The notes beneath the pieces were generated by a model that searched no databases, was not told where the DNA came from, and saw nothing but the letters and a program-made list of their open reading frames with translations. Below are positions 1-8,143 of a stretch of DNA of 64,000 nt, piece after piece; the first letter of the stretch is position 1; each line of letters starts with the position of its first letter. This DNA is from Candidatus Pyrohabitans jungbluthii. Its GTDB lineage: Archaea; Hydrothermarchaeota; Hydrothermarchaeia; Hydrothermarchaeales; BMS3B. The position numbers and the translations under genes were made by a program. The stretch spans positions 1 through 64,000 of the forward strand of contig MTMD02000005.1 of the NCBI GenBank assembly GCA_002010065.2, in the 5' to 3' direction.

Positions 1-65
1 ACAAACCCTTCGATAAGGAAGAGCTGCTCGAACTGGTGGAAAATATGTTAAGAAGAAATGATTAA
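1..65 (+). CDS. Response regulator receiver domain, C-terminal end (partial)
   Basis: The window opens inside a gene; the visible frame starts at base 3 and ends at TAA 63-65. The last residues read KPFDKEELLELVENML, the usual end of a CheY-like receiver domain: the conserved Lys-Pro of strand beta5 followed by helix alpha5. Receiver domains accept phosphate from histidine kinases on an Asp that lies outside the window. Only 20 residues are visible, so nothing can be said about an N-terminal or output domain, although the stop soon after alpha5 shows that no C-terminal output domain follows. Confidence 0.6.
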   Translation, partial: KPFDKEELLELVENMLRRND

Positions 66-142
66 GAAGTAATTCATACCTGCCTCAGGTTCCACCAGTT
101 TTATATTGAAGTAGCGCCACACTTAAGTAAGGAGGGAGTATT

Positions 143-562
143 ATGGCTAGCGAAGAGTTAAAGGAGATGCTCAACAGGGCAATAGCGAGAGAGATGCAGG
201 TTTCAATTCAGTACATGTGGCAGCACATCGAGGCTAAGGGCATCCTGGGCGAGGCCGCGAGTCCAATACTCAGGCAGATCGCTATCCAGGAGATGCTGCA
301 CGCGGAGCAGATAGCAGAGAGGCTGAGCTATCTTGGAGGAAAGCCAACCACAAAGCCAGGTGAGGTGAAGGTGGGGGACTCACTCAAAGAGATGCTTGAC
401 TTGGACGTCGCCGCCGAGGAGGAGGCAATACAGATGTACAGGGAAATTATAAAGAAAGCCGAAGAGGAGTTTGACGTGGTTACCAGAAAGCTCTTCGAGA
501 ACATACTCATAGAGGAAGAGAAGCATCACGACACCTTCATGAGGATGCGCGAGGGGATGTGA
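143..562 (+). CDS. Ferritin-like/bacterioferritin-type diiron protein
   Basis: This 139-residue, nearly all-helical protein has the carboxylate/histidine spacing of a ferritin-like four-helix bundle: E17 in helix A, E50-x-x-H53 in helix B, a Glu-rich helix C near residue 92, and E-x-x-H (about 125-128) in helix D. Such proteins oxidise or store iron, or protect DNA and proteins from peroxide in anaerobes. The ATG is preceded by AAGGAGGG at about 129-136, a good ribosome binding site. The gene stands alone between the receiver-domain gene and the FKBP gene. Bacterioferritin and other ferritin-like families cannot be separated by eye; no haem-ligating Met is obvious. Confidence 0.75.
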   Translation: MASEELKEMLNRAIAREMQVSIQYMWQHIEAKGILGEAASPILRQIAIQEMLHAEQIAERLSYLGGKPTTKPGEVKVGDSLKEMLDLDVAAEEEAIQMYREIIKKAEEEFDVVTRKLFENILIEEEKHHDTFMRMREGM

Positions 563-655
563 GTCCGAAAGGTACTTAAATGATTTTAATCCAAAACTTT
601 TTCAGAACTCCCTTTGCGGACAGCGGAGGGGGATAGAAAGAGAGGTGAAAATGAG

Positions 656-1126
656 ATGAGTGAAGAAGTTGTGAAAAATGGCGATACGGTGAAGGTCAGC
701 TACACCGGCAAGTTCACAGACGGAGAGGTGTTCGACACCTCTGACCCGAAAGTTGCCAAAGAAAATGGAATTTTCAACCCGTACCGCGAATATTCGCCAC
801 TGGTGTTCATCGTTGGAGCTGGTCAGGTAATCCGGGGCTTTGAAAAGGCTGTGCTGGGAATGAAGGTTGGCGAAGAGAAGACTGTGGAGATTCCTCCTGA
901 AGAAGCCTACGGAGAGGTCAACCCGGATCTGGTGGTTACCCTGCCAATGGAGATGTTCAGGGAAGCCAACATCGAGCCCAAGGTGGGCATTATCCTAGAG
1001 ACAAGCTCAGGCATGTGCCAGGTGAAGGAGGTTCGCGAGGAAGAAGTCGTGGTGGACTTCAATAATCCGATGGCTGGCAAAACGCTGGTCTTCGACATAA
1101 AGGTGGAGGAGATAGTAGCGGACTAG
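656..1126 (+). CDS. FKBP-type peptidyl-prolyl cis-trans isomerase (SlyD-like)
   Basis: The 156-residue product begins with the FKBP pattern VKNGDTVKVSYTGKFTDGEVFDTS and continues with VIRGFEKAVLGMKVGEEKTVEIPPEEAYGE, then an insert-in-flap region typical of archaeal short FKBPs that act as foldases. It catalyses prolyl isomerisation and probably chaperones nascent proteins in the cytoplasm. A longer reading from TTG 614 is possible, but ATG 656 has GAGGTGA at 641-647 and matches family N-termini. Its stop overlaps the convergent RNase Z gene by 4 bp. Confidence 0.88.
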   Translation: MSEEVVKNGDTVKVSYTGKFTDGEVFDTSDPKVAKENGIFNPYREYSPLVFIVGAGQVIRGFEKAVLGMKVGEEKTVEIPPEEAYGEVNPDLVVTLPMEMFREANIEPKVGIILETSSGMCQVKEVREEEVVVDFNNPMAGKTLVFDIKVEEIVAD

Positions 1127-2046
1127 TCCCACCACCCTCGCTCTTTTTTTAGCTTCTGCAGGTCTATGCTTGCGAAATCCTCCGCCACGTAGCTTTCAGG
1201 AAAAACCTTTTTCGCCTGCTCTTCCAGGAGTTTGGCATCCTTATACCTGGGGCTTATATGGGTGAGGTAGAGCATTCTCGCATTCCCACGCTTCGCAAGC
1301 TGCGCCGCCTCAACGCAGGTGGAGTGAAGCCTCTCTTTAGCTTCCTCTTCGAGGGTATGGTCGAAGGTGCTGTCGTGGATGAGCAGCGCATCTCTGCACG
1401 CGCGCTCAACGCTCTTCACCGGGCGGGTATCTCCTGAGTAAACCACCTTAAAGCCCTTCTTCTGCTCCCCCAGCACCTCTTCAGGCAAGACGACCCTGCC
1501 TTTGAATTCAATGCTTTCGCCCCGCTGGAGCTTCTTGTAGAGCGGTCCAGGGGGTATGCCCAGAGCCTCCGCCTTCTCGCGCAGGAACTTCCTGCCCTTC
1601 TTCTCCTCAAATACCAGACCAAACGCTGGCAGGCCATGCTCCACCGGTAAAGCAGAGATTGTATACTTCCTCTCTTCAAGGCTGAAGTCCTCGCCCAACT
1701 CTCCCACCTTAACCTCGTAGTTTAAGTCGAAATAGCCCAGCTTGAGTATCCTTCGGACAAGCTCTTCTATCCCGGGAGGGCCATAGATTTCCAGCGCCTC
1801 GCTTCTGCCGGCGAAGCTGAGGGTCTGGATCAGCCCAGGTAAGCCCAGAAAGTGGTCCCCGTGGAGATGGGTGATGAAAATCTTGGAGATGCGCATGTAG
1901 CTTATCCCGCTCTTAATAAGCTGCCTCTGCACGCCCTCGCCGCAGTCCCACAGGATAACCTCGCCCTCATAGCGCAGAGCTATCGCTGTGTGAGCGCGCT
2001 TCGTAGTGGGAATCGCTGCCGTCGTGCCTAAAAACACTACCTCCAT
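1123..2046 (-). CDS. rnz: Ribonuclease Z (tRNA 3' endonuclease)
   Basis: A 307-residue metallo-beta-lactamase-fold protein whose HxHxDH motif (H60, H62, D64, H65) sits in ITHLHGDHFLG, followed by GLPGLIQTLSF, the exosite signature region of RNase Z. Downstream ligands lie in PVEHG, YSGDT and LTHIS. It cleaves the 3' trailer of pre-tRNAs; neither tRNA gene in this window encodes CCA, which fits a need for trailer removal followed by CCA addition. It is followed on the same strand, in transcription order, by nothing close, and is preceded by the Trm-G10 gene with a 1-bp gap, so the two are probably co-transcribed as a tRNA-processing unit. Confidence 0.93.
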   Translation of the reverse strand: MEVVFLGTTAAIPTTKRAHTAIALRYEGEVILWDCGEGVQRQLIKSGISYMRISKIFITHLHGDHFLGLPGLIQTLSFAGRSEALEIYGPPGIEELVRRILKLGYFDLNYEVKVGELGEDFSLEERKYTISALPVEHGLPAFGLVFEEKKGRKFLREKAEALGIPPGPLYKKLQRGESIEFKGRVVLPEEVLGEQKKGFKVVYSGDTRPVKSVERACRDALLIHDSTFDHTLEEEAKERLHSTCVEAAQLAKRGNARMLYLTHISPRYKDAKLLEEQAKKVFPESYVAEDFASIDLQKLKKERGWWD

Positions 2047-2047
2047 A

Positions 2048-3073
2048 TCACTTCCTCAGCACCACTATCTTCCTTACCAGGCTGCGGTGCACCCTCTCAA
2101 AGTGCACCTCCTCTATGCTAAAGCCCGCACTGCTCGCGTAGCCCTCGATATCCAGGTTGCTCGGACCAATCACGCACGCGTACCTTCGTGGGATGAGCAT
2201 GCGGTAAATCGAACTCAACGACTCTTGATAAAGCCTCTCCAGGCTTAAACCTTTTGTGCTGGCGCTTATTCCATACGGCGGGTCGCACGCTATGGCGTGG
2301 AAGTGCTCCGGATAGCGCTCCCACAGCGCTCGCGCATCTCCCTTCGCGAGGTGGTATCGCTCTACCCCATAGTGGCGCAGGTTAACCTCAGCGCCGCGGA
2401 GAAACTCCTCCTCCAGATCAAAACCGTAGACCTCAGCGCCCACAAAGCTTGCTTCGATGAGTATCCCGCCGGTACCGCAGAATGGGTCTGCGAAACGCTC
2501 ACCCTCACGAACCCTAGTTAAGTTAACCACCGCCCTCGCCAAGCGCGGCAGCAGCACGCCGGGGCGGAAGTACGGCCTCAGGTGAGGGCGCCTCTCCTCG
2601 TATGCGCCGCGATCTACGCGCTCCAGAACGCGGGTCAAGTAGAACCTATCAGTGATTATGCCCGCAATCACATTGGCTGGCGCGGAGAGGTTCACCTTTT
2701 TACCCCGCGACGCTATAACTGCGCCTATCTCCCTTTCCAGCTTTTCGGTAGATAGGTGCTCTGCATGGTGCCTGACCCTGTGCACCCGCACGGCGAAGCT
2801 CCCCTCAAAGGCATAGTCCACGCTTCTCGCGTTGGAAAGCACCTCTCCCGCGTCGGCTTTGCAGGAGAAGTAAAGCTCCCCGAAGAAGTGGGCCATCGCC
2901 ACGCGCTTTGCAGCCTGAGCTATCGCCCCAGCTGGGAAATCACCCTCGAGCACCAGAACCTGCTCAGCCTGCTCCACAACCTCAAACCTCAAGCCGAGGG
3001 CTTCAAAAGCTGCAAGCACCTCGCTCCGAGGCAGCGTCGGGTGCTCACCTGAAAGAAAAACCAGAAGCTTCAT
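2048..3073 (-). CDS. tRNA (guanine10-N2)-dimethyltransferase (Trm-G10/Trm11 family)
   Basis: The 341-residue protein has an N-terminal THUMP-like RNA-binding half (about 1-150) and a C-terminal Rossmann methyltransferase. SAM motif I is DPFCGTGG (196-203) and the amino-methyltransferase motif IV is DPPYG (264-268), diagnostic of N2-guanine or N6-adenine methylases. In archaea this combination is the enzyme that makes m2G/m22G at position 10 of tRNA. It lies between rnz (1 bp) and the PRPP synthetase gene (7 bp), all on the minus strand, forming a tight operon of tRNA and nucleotide genes. Confidence 0.88.
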   Translation of the reverse strand: MKLLVFLSGEHPTLPRSEVLAAFEALGLRFEVVEQAEQVLVLEGDFPAGAIAQAAKRVAMAHFFGELYFSCKADAGEVLSNARSVDYAFEGSFAVRVHRVRHHAEHLSTEKLEREIGAVIASRGKKVNLSAPANVIAGIITDRFYLTRVLERVDRGAYEERRPHLRPYFRPGVLLPRLARAVVNLTRVREGERFADPFCGTGGILIEASFVGAEVYGFDLEEEFLRGAEVNLRHYGVERYHLAKGDARALWERYPEHFHAIACDPPYGISASTKGLSLERLYQESLSSIYRMLIPRRYACVIGPSNLDIEGYASSAGFSIEEVHFERVHRSLVRKIVVLRK

Positions 3074-3080
3074 ATCGCCG

Positions 3081-3944
3081 CTACCTGAGCGCCTCCGCTA
3101 TGCGCGACGCCACTGAAATAAAACTTATCTGTGAGGGTATTGTATTGGTGCCCACCACCTCTTTTGCTCCTGCTGCGAATAGCCTCGCAATGGCGCTCCC
3201 AGTAGCCACAGCATGAACGCAGCCCACGTAGATGTTCGCTGCCCCCTGCGCTTTCAGCATCTTTATCGCTTCCACCATTGAGCCGCCCGAGTCTATTATA
3301 TCGTCCACAATTATTGCATTCATCCCCTGAACATTCAGATTCTTGGGCTTCACCACCACCTCTCCCGGACCGAGGCGGGTTTTCTCAAGGTAATCGTGCT
3401 CGCATCCCAGGCGTGCTGCAACTTTCTCAGCCATGGCAAGGGCGCCCTTGTCCGGGCTTATAACAACGCAGTCGTCTATCCCGCGACGGCGGAAGTACTC
3501 CCCCAGGTCAGGCGAGGCGTCTATCTCATTAGCTTCTATGGTAAAGTAGTCCAATATTGCGCTCTTGTGCAGGTTTATACCTATGAACCTGTCGGCATGC
3601 ATAGAGATGTGCTTCGCAAGTACGCGAGAGGTTACAGCCTCACCTTGAGTGAAACTCCTGTCCTGCCTCGCATAGGCGAAGTATGGTACCACCGCCGTTA
3701 TCCTTGCAGCGCCCTCCTCGCGCAGGGTTTCCAGCAGGGCGAGGAGTTCAAATATGTTTCTGTTCTGCGGGCGAGGTGTTGACTGTACCACCACACACTC
3801 TTCGTTAGCGACCTCGCTCTCTATGCGCAGGTACAGCTCGCCGTCAGGAAAAACCTTGCAGGTTATGCTCGCCAGCTCGGCATCAAGCTCACTCGCCACC
3901 TCCTTTGCCAGAACCTGGGAAGCTGTGCCTGGGATAACAATCAC
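3081..3944 (-). CDS. prs: Ribose-phosphate pyrophosphokinase (archaeal PRPP synthetase)
   Basis: This enzyme transfers pyrophosphate from ATP to ribose-5-phosphate to make PRPP for purine, pyrimidine, His and Trp synthesis. It carries the ATP-loop region PYFAYARQDRSF, ATP/PRPP motifs, and the phosphoribosyl signature IIVDDIIDSGGS. The start chosen is GTG 3944, because GGAGG lies 8 bases upstream (3953-3957) and the protein then begins VIVIPGTASQ like other archaeal PRPP synthetases; a longer reading from TTG 3980 would run into the divergent promoter. It is the first gene of the minus-strand operon with Trm-G10 and rnz. Confidence 0.93.
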   Translation of the reverse strand: MIVIPGTASQVLAKEVASELDAELASITCKVFPDGELYLRIESEVANEECVVVQSTPRPQNRNIFELLALLETLREEGAARITAVVPYFAYARQDRSFTQGEAVTSRVLAKHISMHADRFIGINLHKSAILDYFTIEANEIDASPDLGEYFRRRGIDDCVVISPDKGALAMAEKVAARLGCEHDYLEKTRLGPGEVVVKPKNLNVQGMNAIIVDDIIDSGGSMVEAIKMLKAQGAANIYVGCVHAVATGSAIARLFAAGAKEVVGTNTIPSQISFISVASRIAEALR

Positions 3945-3982
3945 ACTACCATCCTCCTTCAGATATTTACCCGCGGGCAATA

Positions 3983-3990
3983 TTTATATC
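3983..3990 (+). promoter_or_regulatory. TATA box for the TrxR-like gene
   Basis: TTTATATC lies 23-30 nt before ATG 4013, the spacing expected for a leaderless archaeal transcript starting at or near the initiation codon. No Shine-Dalgarno sequence is clear before that ATG, which supports a leaderless reading. Confidence 0.5.
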
Positions 3991-4012
3991 TTAATGGAAT
4001 AAAAGGCATGCG

Positions 4013-4909
4013 ATGGCTTGGGATGTGATTATCGTCGGTGCAGGTGTCGCTGGGCTAAGTGCAGCGATGCAGGCTTCTCGCCTGGGATTAAGCTGCTTAG
4101 TGCTTGAGAAGCTCGTACCAGGCGGAGGCGCATGTCTGACAAAGCAGGTGGAGAACTATCCCGGATATGAGAGCATTGACGGCTGGACACTTACTAGGAA
4201 ATTTGAGGCTCAGGCTCTGGAAGCAGGGGCAGAGATACGGGATAGCGAGGAGGTTTTGAGGGTTCTCCCCGCTGAAGGAGAGGTTCGCATTGCCACCGCC
4301 AAGGAGGAGCAAACCGCGAGGGCTGTGATCATCGCTTCTGGCACAAGAGAGAAGATGCTCAATGTACGGGGGGAAAAACGCCTCCGCGGCATGGGTGTGC
4401 ACTATTGCGCCCCGTGCGCCGGCTATTCCTATAAAAATAAGCGCGTAGCCGTGGTGGGCAACAACGACCACGCTGTGGCGAATGCACTCTTCCTTGCGGA
4501 GATTGCATCTGAGGTTACGATTATCTTCGAGGAGGAGAGGCTGAGAGCTGAGAAGCCACTGCTTGAGAAGCTCGAAGAAGTGCAAAACGTGGCTTTGCTT
4601 CCCAATGCGAGGGTGACTGCCTTCTCAGGTGAGGAGAGGCTGGAGGAGGTCTCGCTGAGCGTCGCGGGTGAACCGCGCACAATCGCGCCAGACGGGGTTT
4701 TTATATACACTGGAAGGGTGCCCAACTCAGAGATTGTGGATGTGGAGAAGGATGCCGAGGGATACATTCTCGTTGACTGCGACATGCGAACCTCAGCTAA
4801 AGGAATCTTCGCATGCGGTGGTGTGGTGCGCAGGAATGCGAGAATAGCAAGCAGCGCCGGCGACGGCATGGTGGCGGCGCTCTCCGCGGCGGAGTATTTG
4901 GGAGTGTAG
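4013..4909 (+). CDS. Thioredoxin reductase-like FAD flavoprotein
   Basis: A 298-residue two-domain flavoprotein with the N-terminal FAD motif VGAGVAGLSAA, a redox-active CAPC (132-135) in the context HYCAPCAGY, and the C-terminal FAD-binding FACGGV. These define the thioredoxin reductase fold, which passes electrons through FAD to the CxxC and on to thioredoxin-like proteins. The usual NAD(P)H dinucleotide loop, normally GGGDSAxE, reads VGNNDHAVANA here, so the second glycine of the GxGxxA pattern is lost. The electron donor may therefore not be NADPH. The downstream PIN gene starts 5 bp after the stop. Confidence 0.85.
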   Translation: MAWDVIIVGAGVAGLSAAMQASRLGLSCLVLEKLVPGGGACLTKQVENYPGYESIDGWTLTRKFEAQALEAGAEIRDSEEVLRVLPAEGEVRIATAKEEQTARAVIIASGTREKMLNVRGEKRLRGMGVHYCAPCAGYSYKNKRVAVVGNNDHAVANALFLAEIASEVTIIFEEERLRAEKPLLEKLEEVQNVALLPNARVTAFSGEERLEEVSLSVAGEPRTIAPDGVFIYTGRVPNSEIVDVEKDAEGYILVDCDMRTSAKGIFACGGVVRRNARIASSAGDGMVAALSAAEYLGV

Positions 4910-4914
4910 CGAAT

Positions 4915-5334
4915 ATGAAACTTTACATCGACGCTGATGTGTGGCTGAACTTCTGGCAGGATGAAATGATTGGGCTGATACCAGCCGCTCATTACACAGA
5001 GCTGCTTCTTGAAAAGGCGATCGATGAGGGATGGGTGATAGTGGTTTCCGATGCTGTCAAAAAGGAAGTATATAAAAAGAAGGTGACTCCAGAAGACTTT
5101 GAAAGATTGGTTGGCAAACTTAAAAAAGCAGGATTGATTGAAGAAGTCGAAACCACGCAGGAAGATGTAAACCTAGCATATAAAATATTCTCTGAAAGAT
5201 ATTTGCACCGCTCAGATGCCCTCCACACCGCGCTTGCCATAAAGTCAAAAGCGACTATAGTGACGAGAAATATAGAAGATTTTAAAAAAGTTTCTGACAT
5301 GGTTGATGTGAGAAAGCCAGAGGACTTAATCTGA
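4915..5334 (+). CDS. PIN-domain ribonuclease (VapC-like)
   Basis: The 139-residue protein begins YIDADVWLNFW, a PIN-domain first strand with the leading acidic residues, and has the later acidic motif HRSDALHTALAIK and the end IVTRNIEDFKKV, typical of VapC toxins that cut RNA in an Mg-dependent way. The ATG at 4915 follows the TrxR-like stop by 5 bp; an upstream in-frame extension inside TrxR is unlikely. No antitoxin lies directly upstream. The only nearby small gene is the convergent 74-residue one, which overlaps its 3' end by 9 bp. It may be an orphan toxin or a housekeeping PIN nuclease. Confidence 0.8.
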   Translation: MKLYIDADVWLNFWQDEMIGLIPAAHYTELLLEKAIDEGWVIVVSDAVKKEVYKKKVTPEDFERLVGKLKKAGLIEEVETTQEDVNLAYKIFSERYLHRSDALHTALAIKSKATIVTRNIEDFKKVSDMVDVRKPEDLI

Positions 5335-5550
5335 TAAACCAGGCCACTTGAGACCCTTTTCTCTCAGAAGTTCGTTAAGCGCCTCCTCCTTCTCCTCATA
5401 TGTTAATGGACCCGGATCAGCTTTACCTTTCATGGAACCTCTCTGCAGTCTTATATCAATCTTGAGAATCTCTTTTTGAAATTCCTCATCCTTTGTTTCC
5501 TTCTCAAGTCTGTCGAGTTCTGCACGAAGTTTCTCAGCTACAGCGGACAT
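5326..5550 (-). CDS. Small helical protein of unknown function, possible antitoxin
   Basis: A 74-residue, highly charged, mostly helical protein; residues 3-35 could form a coiled coil and the end is LLREKGLKWPGLSD. I do not recognise the family. It converges with and overlaps the PIN gene by 9 bp, which is not the usual vapBC order, so a role as cognate antitoxin is only a guess. AAAGGAT lies upstream of the ATG. A short open segment just upstream (5560-5634) looks like the end of a lost partner gene. Confidence 0.5.
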   Translation of the reverse strand: MSAVAEKLRAELDRLEKETKDEEFQKEILKIDIRLQRGSMKGKADPGPLTYEEKEEALNELLREKGLKWPGLSD

Positions 5551-5559
5551 GTTATCATC

Positions 5560-5634
5560 CTATCCTTTCCCAATCTCATCGGCAAGCAATGTTATATCAA
5601 AATACTCAAAAAGGGATGCTAAGGAACTTTCACA
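5560..5634 (-). pseudogene. Possible 3' remnant of a gene lost upstream of the 74-residue ORF
   Basis: Between the trpB stop and the 74-residue gene the minus strand stays open and reads ...SLFEYFDITLLADEIGKG then TAG (5560-5562), with no plausible start of its own. The phrase looks like a protein C-terminus placed 9 bp before the next ATG, as in a two-gene toxin-antitoxin or nucleotidyltransferase unit. The 5' part would have been replaced by trpB sequence. This is an inference from reading frame and amino-acid quality only. Confidence 0.25.
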
Positions 5635-6814
5635 CCACGCCCTCACGCTTTGCCACTGCCTCGACGTCCTTATCGCCCCTGCCTGAGAGGTTTATCACCA
5701 CCACGTCGCCCTTATCGAATTTATCAGCGTTCTTAAGAAGCCATGCCACGGCGTGGGCGCTTTCAAGCGCTGGTATTATGCCCTCCTTCTCGCTGAGATA
5801 GTGGAACGCCTCAAGCGCTTCGTCGTCTGTGGCGTAGTAGTACTTCGCCCGCTTTATCTCACGGAGCAAAGCGTGCTCAGGACCCACAGCAGGGTAATCT
5901 AAACCCGCGCTTATGCTGTGCGTCGTGGCAATCTGCCCGTACTCGTCCTGAAGCACGTAGGTGTAGGTGCCGTGGAGCACGCCTTCTCTGCCTGCGGCAA
6001 AGCGCGCCGCGTGCCTGCCTGTTTCTATACCCTCGCCTCCAGCTTCGACGCCTATAAGCTCAACCTCGGTATCGTCTAGGAAGGGGTAGAAGATACCCAT
6101 GGCGTTACTACCGCCGCCCACGCAGGCGATTATTGCGCTGGGCAGCCTGCCCTCATGCTTCAGTATCTGCCTCTTAGTTTCTCTACCTATGACGCTCTGG
6201 AAGTCGCGGATCATCATTGGATACGGGTGCGGACCCAACACAGAGCCCAGAAGGTAGTGGGTGGTCGTGACGTTGGTTAGCCAGTCGCGCAGCGCCTCAT
6301 TTATCGCATCCTTTAGCGTCCTGGAGCCGCTGGAAACGGGGTGCACCTCCGCTCCAAGAAGGCGCATCCTGAAGACATTCATCTTCTGCCTTTCCATATC
6401 CTCTGTGCCCATGTATATCTCACATTTAAGGCCAAGCACTGCCGCCGCCGTTGCTGTGGCGACGCCATGCTGCCCTGCGCCCGTCTCAGCTATGATCCTG
6501 CGCTTACCCATTCGCTTTGCCAGGAGCGCCTGCCCAAGGGTGTTGTTTATCTTGTGCGCTCCCGTATGCGCTAAATCCTCGCGCTTCAGGTAAACCTTAA
6601 AGCCGAGCTCAGCGCTCATATTGGCGCAGTAGGTGAGCGGCGTCGGTCTGCCCACGTACTCGCGCAGGTAGTAATCCAGCTCCCTTTTGAATTCCCTATC
6701 ATTGCGGAACTTCCTGTACGCCTCGTCCAGCTCTTCCACGGCTGGCATTAAAACCTCTGGTATGTACCTCCCGCCGTACCTGCCGAACCTGCCTCTCCGC
6801 GTAGGGTATCTCAT
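5630..6814 (-). CDS. trpB: Tryptophan synthase beta chain (TrpB1 type)
   Basis: The 394-residue PLP enzyme condenses indole and serine to tryptophan. The PLP lysine is K88 in [22 protein letters not shown], followed by [17 protein letters not shown] and the phosphate loop [10 protein letters not shown]. Length and motifs match TrpB1, which works in complex with TrpA, rather than the longer TrpB2. ATG 6814 is preferred over GTG 6820 because GGAG ends 5 nt upstream. trpA is about 8.4 kb away on the same strand, so the alpha2-beta2 complex is encoded at two loci. No other trp genes are present. Confidence 0.95.
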   Translation of the reverse strand: MRYPTRRGRFGRYGGRYIPEVLMPAVEELDEAYRKFRNDREFKRELDYYLREYVGRPTPLTYCANMSAELGFKVYLKREDLAHTGAHKINNTLGQALLAKRMGKRRIIAETGAGQHGVATATAAAVLGLKCEIYMGTEDMERQKMNVFRMRLLGAEVHPVSSGSRTLKDAINEALRDWLTNVTTTHYLLGSVLGPHPYPMMIRDFQSVIGRETKRQILKHEGRLPSAIIACVGGGSNAMGIFYPFLDDTEVELIGVEAGGEGIETGRHAARFAAGREGVLHGTYTYVLQDEYGQIATTHSISAGLDYPAVGPEHALLREIKRAKYYYATDDEALEAFHYLSEKEGIIPALESAHAVAWLLKNADKFDKGDVVVINLSGRGDKDVEAVAKREGVV

Positions 6815-6879
6815 CTTCACTCCTCAAGTGAGTATGGAGTCATAGAATATAAATCTGTTTCCAAGAAACAGGAAAAAGA

Positions 6880-6952
6880 TGGACCCGCCGGGATTTGAAC
6901 CCGGGGCCTCTGCATTGCGAATGCAGCGCTCTTCCTGCTGAGCTACGGGCCC
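6880..6952 (-). tRNA. tRNA-Ala (anticodon CGC)
   Basis: A complete 73-nt cloverleaf on the minus strand. The acceptor stem GGGCCCG pairs with CGGGTCC and carries the alanine identity pair G3-U70, with discriminator A73 at 6880. The anticodon stem-loop CTGCA-TTCGCAA-TGCAG gives anticodon CGC, reading GCG codons. The T arm is CCGGG-TTCAAAT-CCCGG. CCA is not encoded and no intron is visible. Confidence 0.96.
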
Positions 6953-7035
6953 ATACAAACAGCTCTAATTCAATGCTTTGATTAACAAAGGACAGGATTT
7001 TAAAGTTTGCCAAGGGTAGCTTAAAAGGTTGTGCT

Positions 7036-7236
7036 ATGAAGGTGAAGGTTATCATCGGAAAAGAAGAGAGGGAGGTGGAGGTTAGTCCCGGCGCTACCGC
7101 TGCAGAGGTTCTTAAAGCGCTGGGCATTAACCGGGAGGAGGTTATAATAAAGCTCAGGGACGAGATAATCACAGAAGATGAAACCCTCGCCGAGGGCAGT
7201 GTAATAGAGGTTATAAGGGTGATTTCGGGTGGCTAA
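7036..7236 (+). CDS. Ubiquitin-like sulfur carrier (SAMP/MoaD/ThiS type)
   Basis: This 66-residue beta-grasp protein starts MKVKVIIGKEE and ends in VISGG. The C-terminal di-glycine is adenylated and thiocarboxylated by an E1-like enzyme so that the protein can donate sulfur. It overlaps the 5' end of the adjacent NcsA/TtuA gene by 8 bp, so the likely role is sulfur donor for tRNA 2-thiouridine, like SAMP2 or TtuB. A part in molybdopterin or protein modification is also possible, since archaeal SAMPs are multifunctional. The E1-like activating enzyme is not in this window. Confidence 0.85.
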   Translation: MKVKVIIGKEEREVEVSPGATAAEVLKALGINREEVIIKLRDEIITEDETLAEGSVIEVIRVISGG

Positions 7237-8143
7237 TATAACCTGCTCTCTGTGCGATGAGCGCGCGTGCTACCTGCGACGGTATAGCGGTCAGCGCTTT
7301 TGCAGGCGGCACTTCATCGAGTACTTTGAGAAGAAGGTGAAGCAAACCATGCTCCGCTACCGCATGCTCGAGCGGGGCGAACGAATAGGCGTGGCTGTGT
7401 CCGGGGGTAAGGACAGCCTGTCAACGCTAAACATTCTCAGCAAGCTCGCTGAGAAGCTCGACCTGGATCTTCATGCGATACTGATCGACGAAGGTATCGC
7501 TAACTACAGAGCCGCAACGATAAAGCAGGCGAAGCGCTTCTGCGAGGAGCTTGGCGTACCTCTAACAACGCTCTCATTCAAGGAGCGGTTTGGCACAGCC
7601 CTCGACGAGGCGGTTAAGCTGAGCCAGCGCAATGCATGCACCTTCTGTGGTGTCTTCAGGCGGAAGCTTCTGAACGACGCCGCGAGAGAGCTGGGCTGCG
7701 ACAAGCTTGCCACGGGGCACAACCTGGATGACGAGGTTCAGGCGATAGTTATGAACTACCTTCGCGGTGACCTGGAGCGCCTCGTTCGTCTTGGTATAGA
7801 CGCGGGCAGCGAGCAGCTTGTGCCGCGGATAAAACCCCTCATGGAAATGCCTGAAAAGGAGGTGGCGCTTTACGCCCTGCTCAGCGGCATTCCCGCGAGC
7901 TTTGAGGAGTGCCCCTACGCCCAGGACTCCTTCAGGACAGAAGTGAGGGCGATGATAAACCGCCTTGAGGAGAGCAACCCGGGGATAAAGTTCTCCATTT
8001 TGCGGGGCTATCAGAAGCTCTTGCCTTATCTGAAAAGCTACCAGGCAAAAGCCCTGCGAAGCTGTGCAACCTGCGGGGCACCCAGCTCAGGGGAGCGCTG
8101 CAAGGCGTGCATGCTACTTGAGGAGCTCACCCCATCAGCATAA
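7229..8143 (+). CDS. tRNA 2-thiolation enzyme NcsA/TtuA (CTU1 family)
   Basis: A 304-residue PP-loop ATPase that adenylates the target uridine in tRNA and inserts sulfur. The ATP pyrophosphatase motif is SGGKDS (58-63). The N-terminal zinc finger has CSLC and later Cys/His ligands; the C-terminus has CATC and a second CxxC (CKAC). C137 and C140 in CTFCGVFRR are the conserved catalytic or iron-sulfur cysteines. Translation starts at GTG 7229 inside the sulfur-carrier gene, an arrangement that implies coupled synthesis of carrier and enzyme. The 3' end overlaps the convergent DUF63 gene by 17 bp. Confidence 0.92.
   Translation: MANITCSLCDERACYLRRYSGQRFCRRHFIEYFEKKVKQTMLRYRMLERGERIGVAVSGGKDSLSTLNILSKLAEKLDLDLHAILIDEGIANYRAATIKQAKRFCEELGVPLTTLSFKERFGTALDEAVKLSQRNACTFCGVFRRKLLNDAARELGCDKLATGHNLDDEVQAIVMNYLRGDLERLVRLGIDAGSEQLVPRIKPLMEMPEKEVALYALLSGIPASFEECPYAQDSFRTEVRAMINRLEESNPGIKFSILRGYQKLLPYLKSYQAKALRSCATCGAPSSGERCKACMLLEELTPSA

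Noticed and set aside
5540-5570. ATGATAA followed by CTGA on the minus strand, resembling boxes of a C/D RNA
   Set aside because: The spacing between boxes is 14 nt, there is no second box pair or closing stem, and it lies across the start of a coding frame.
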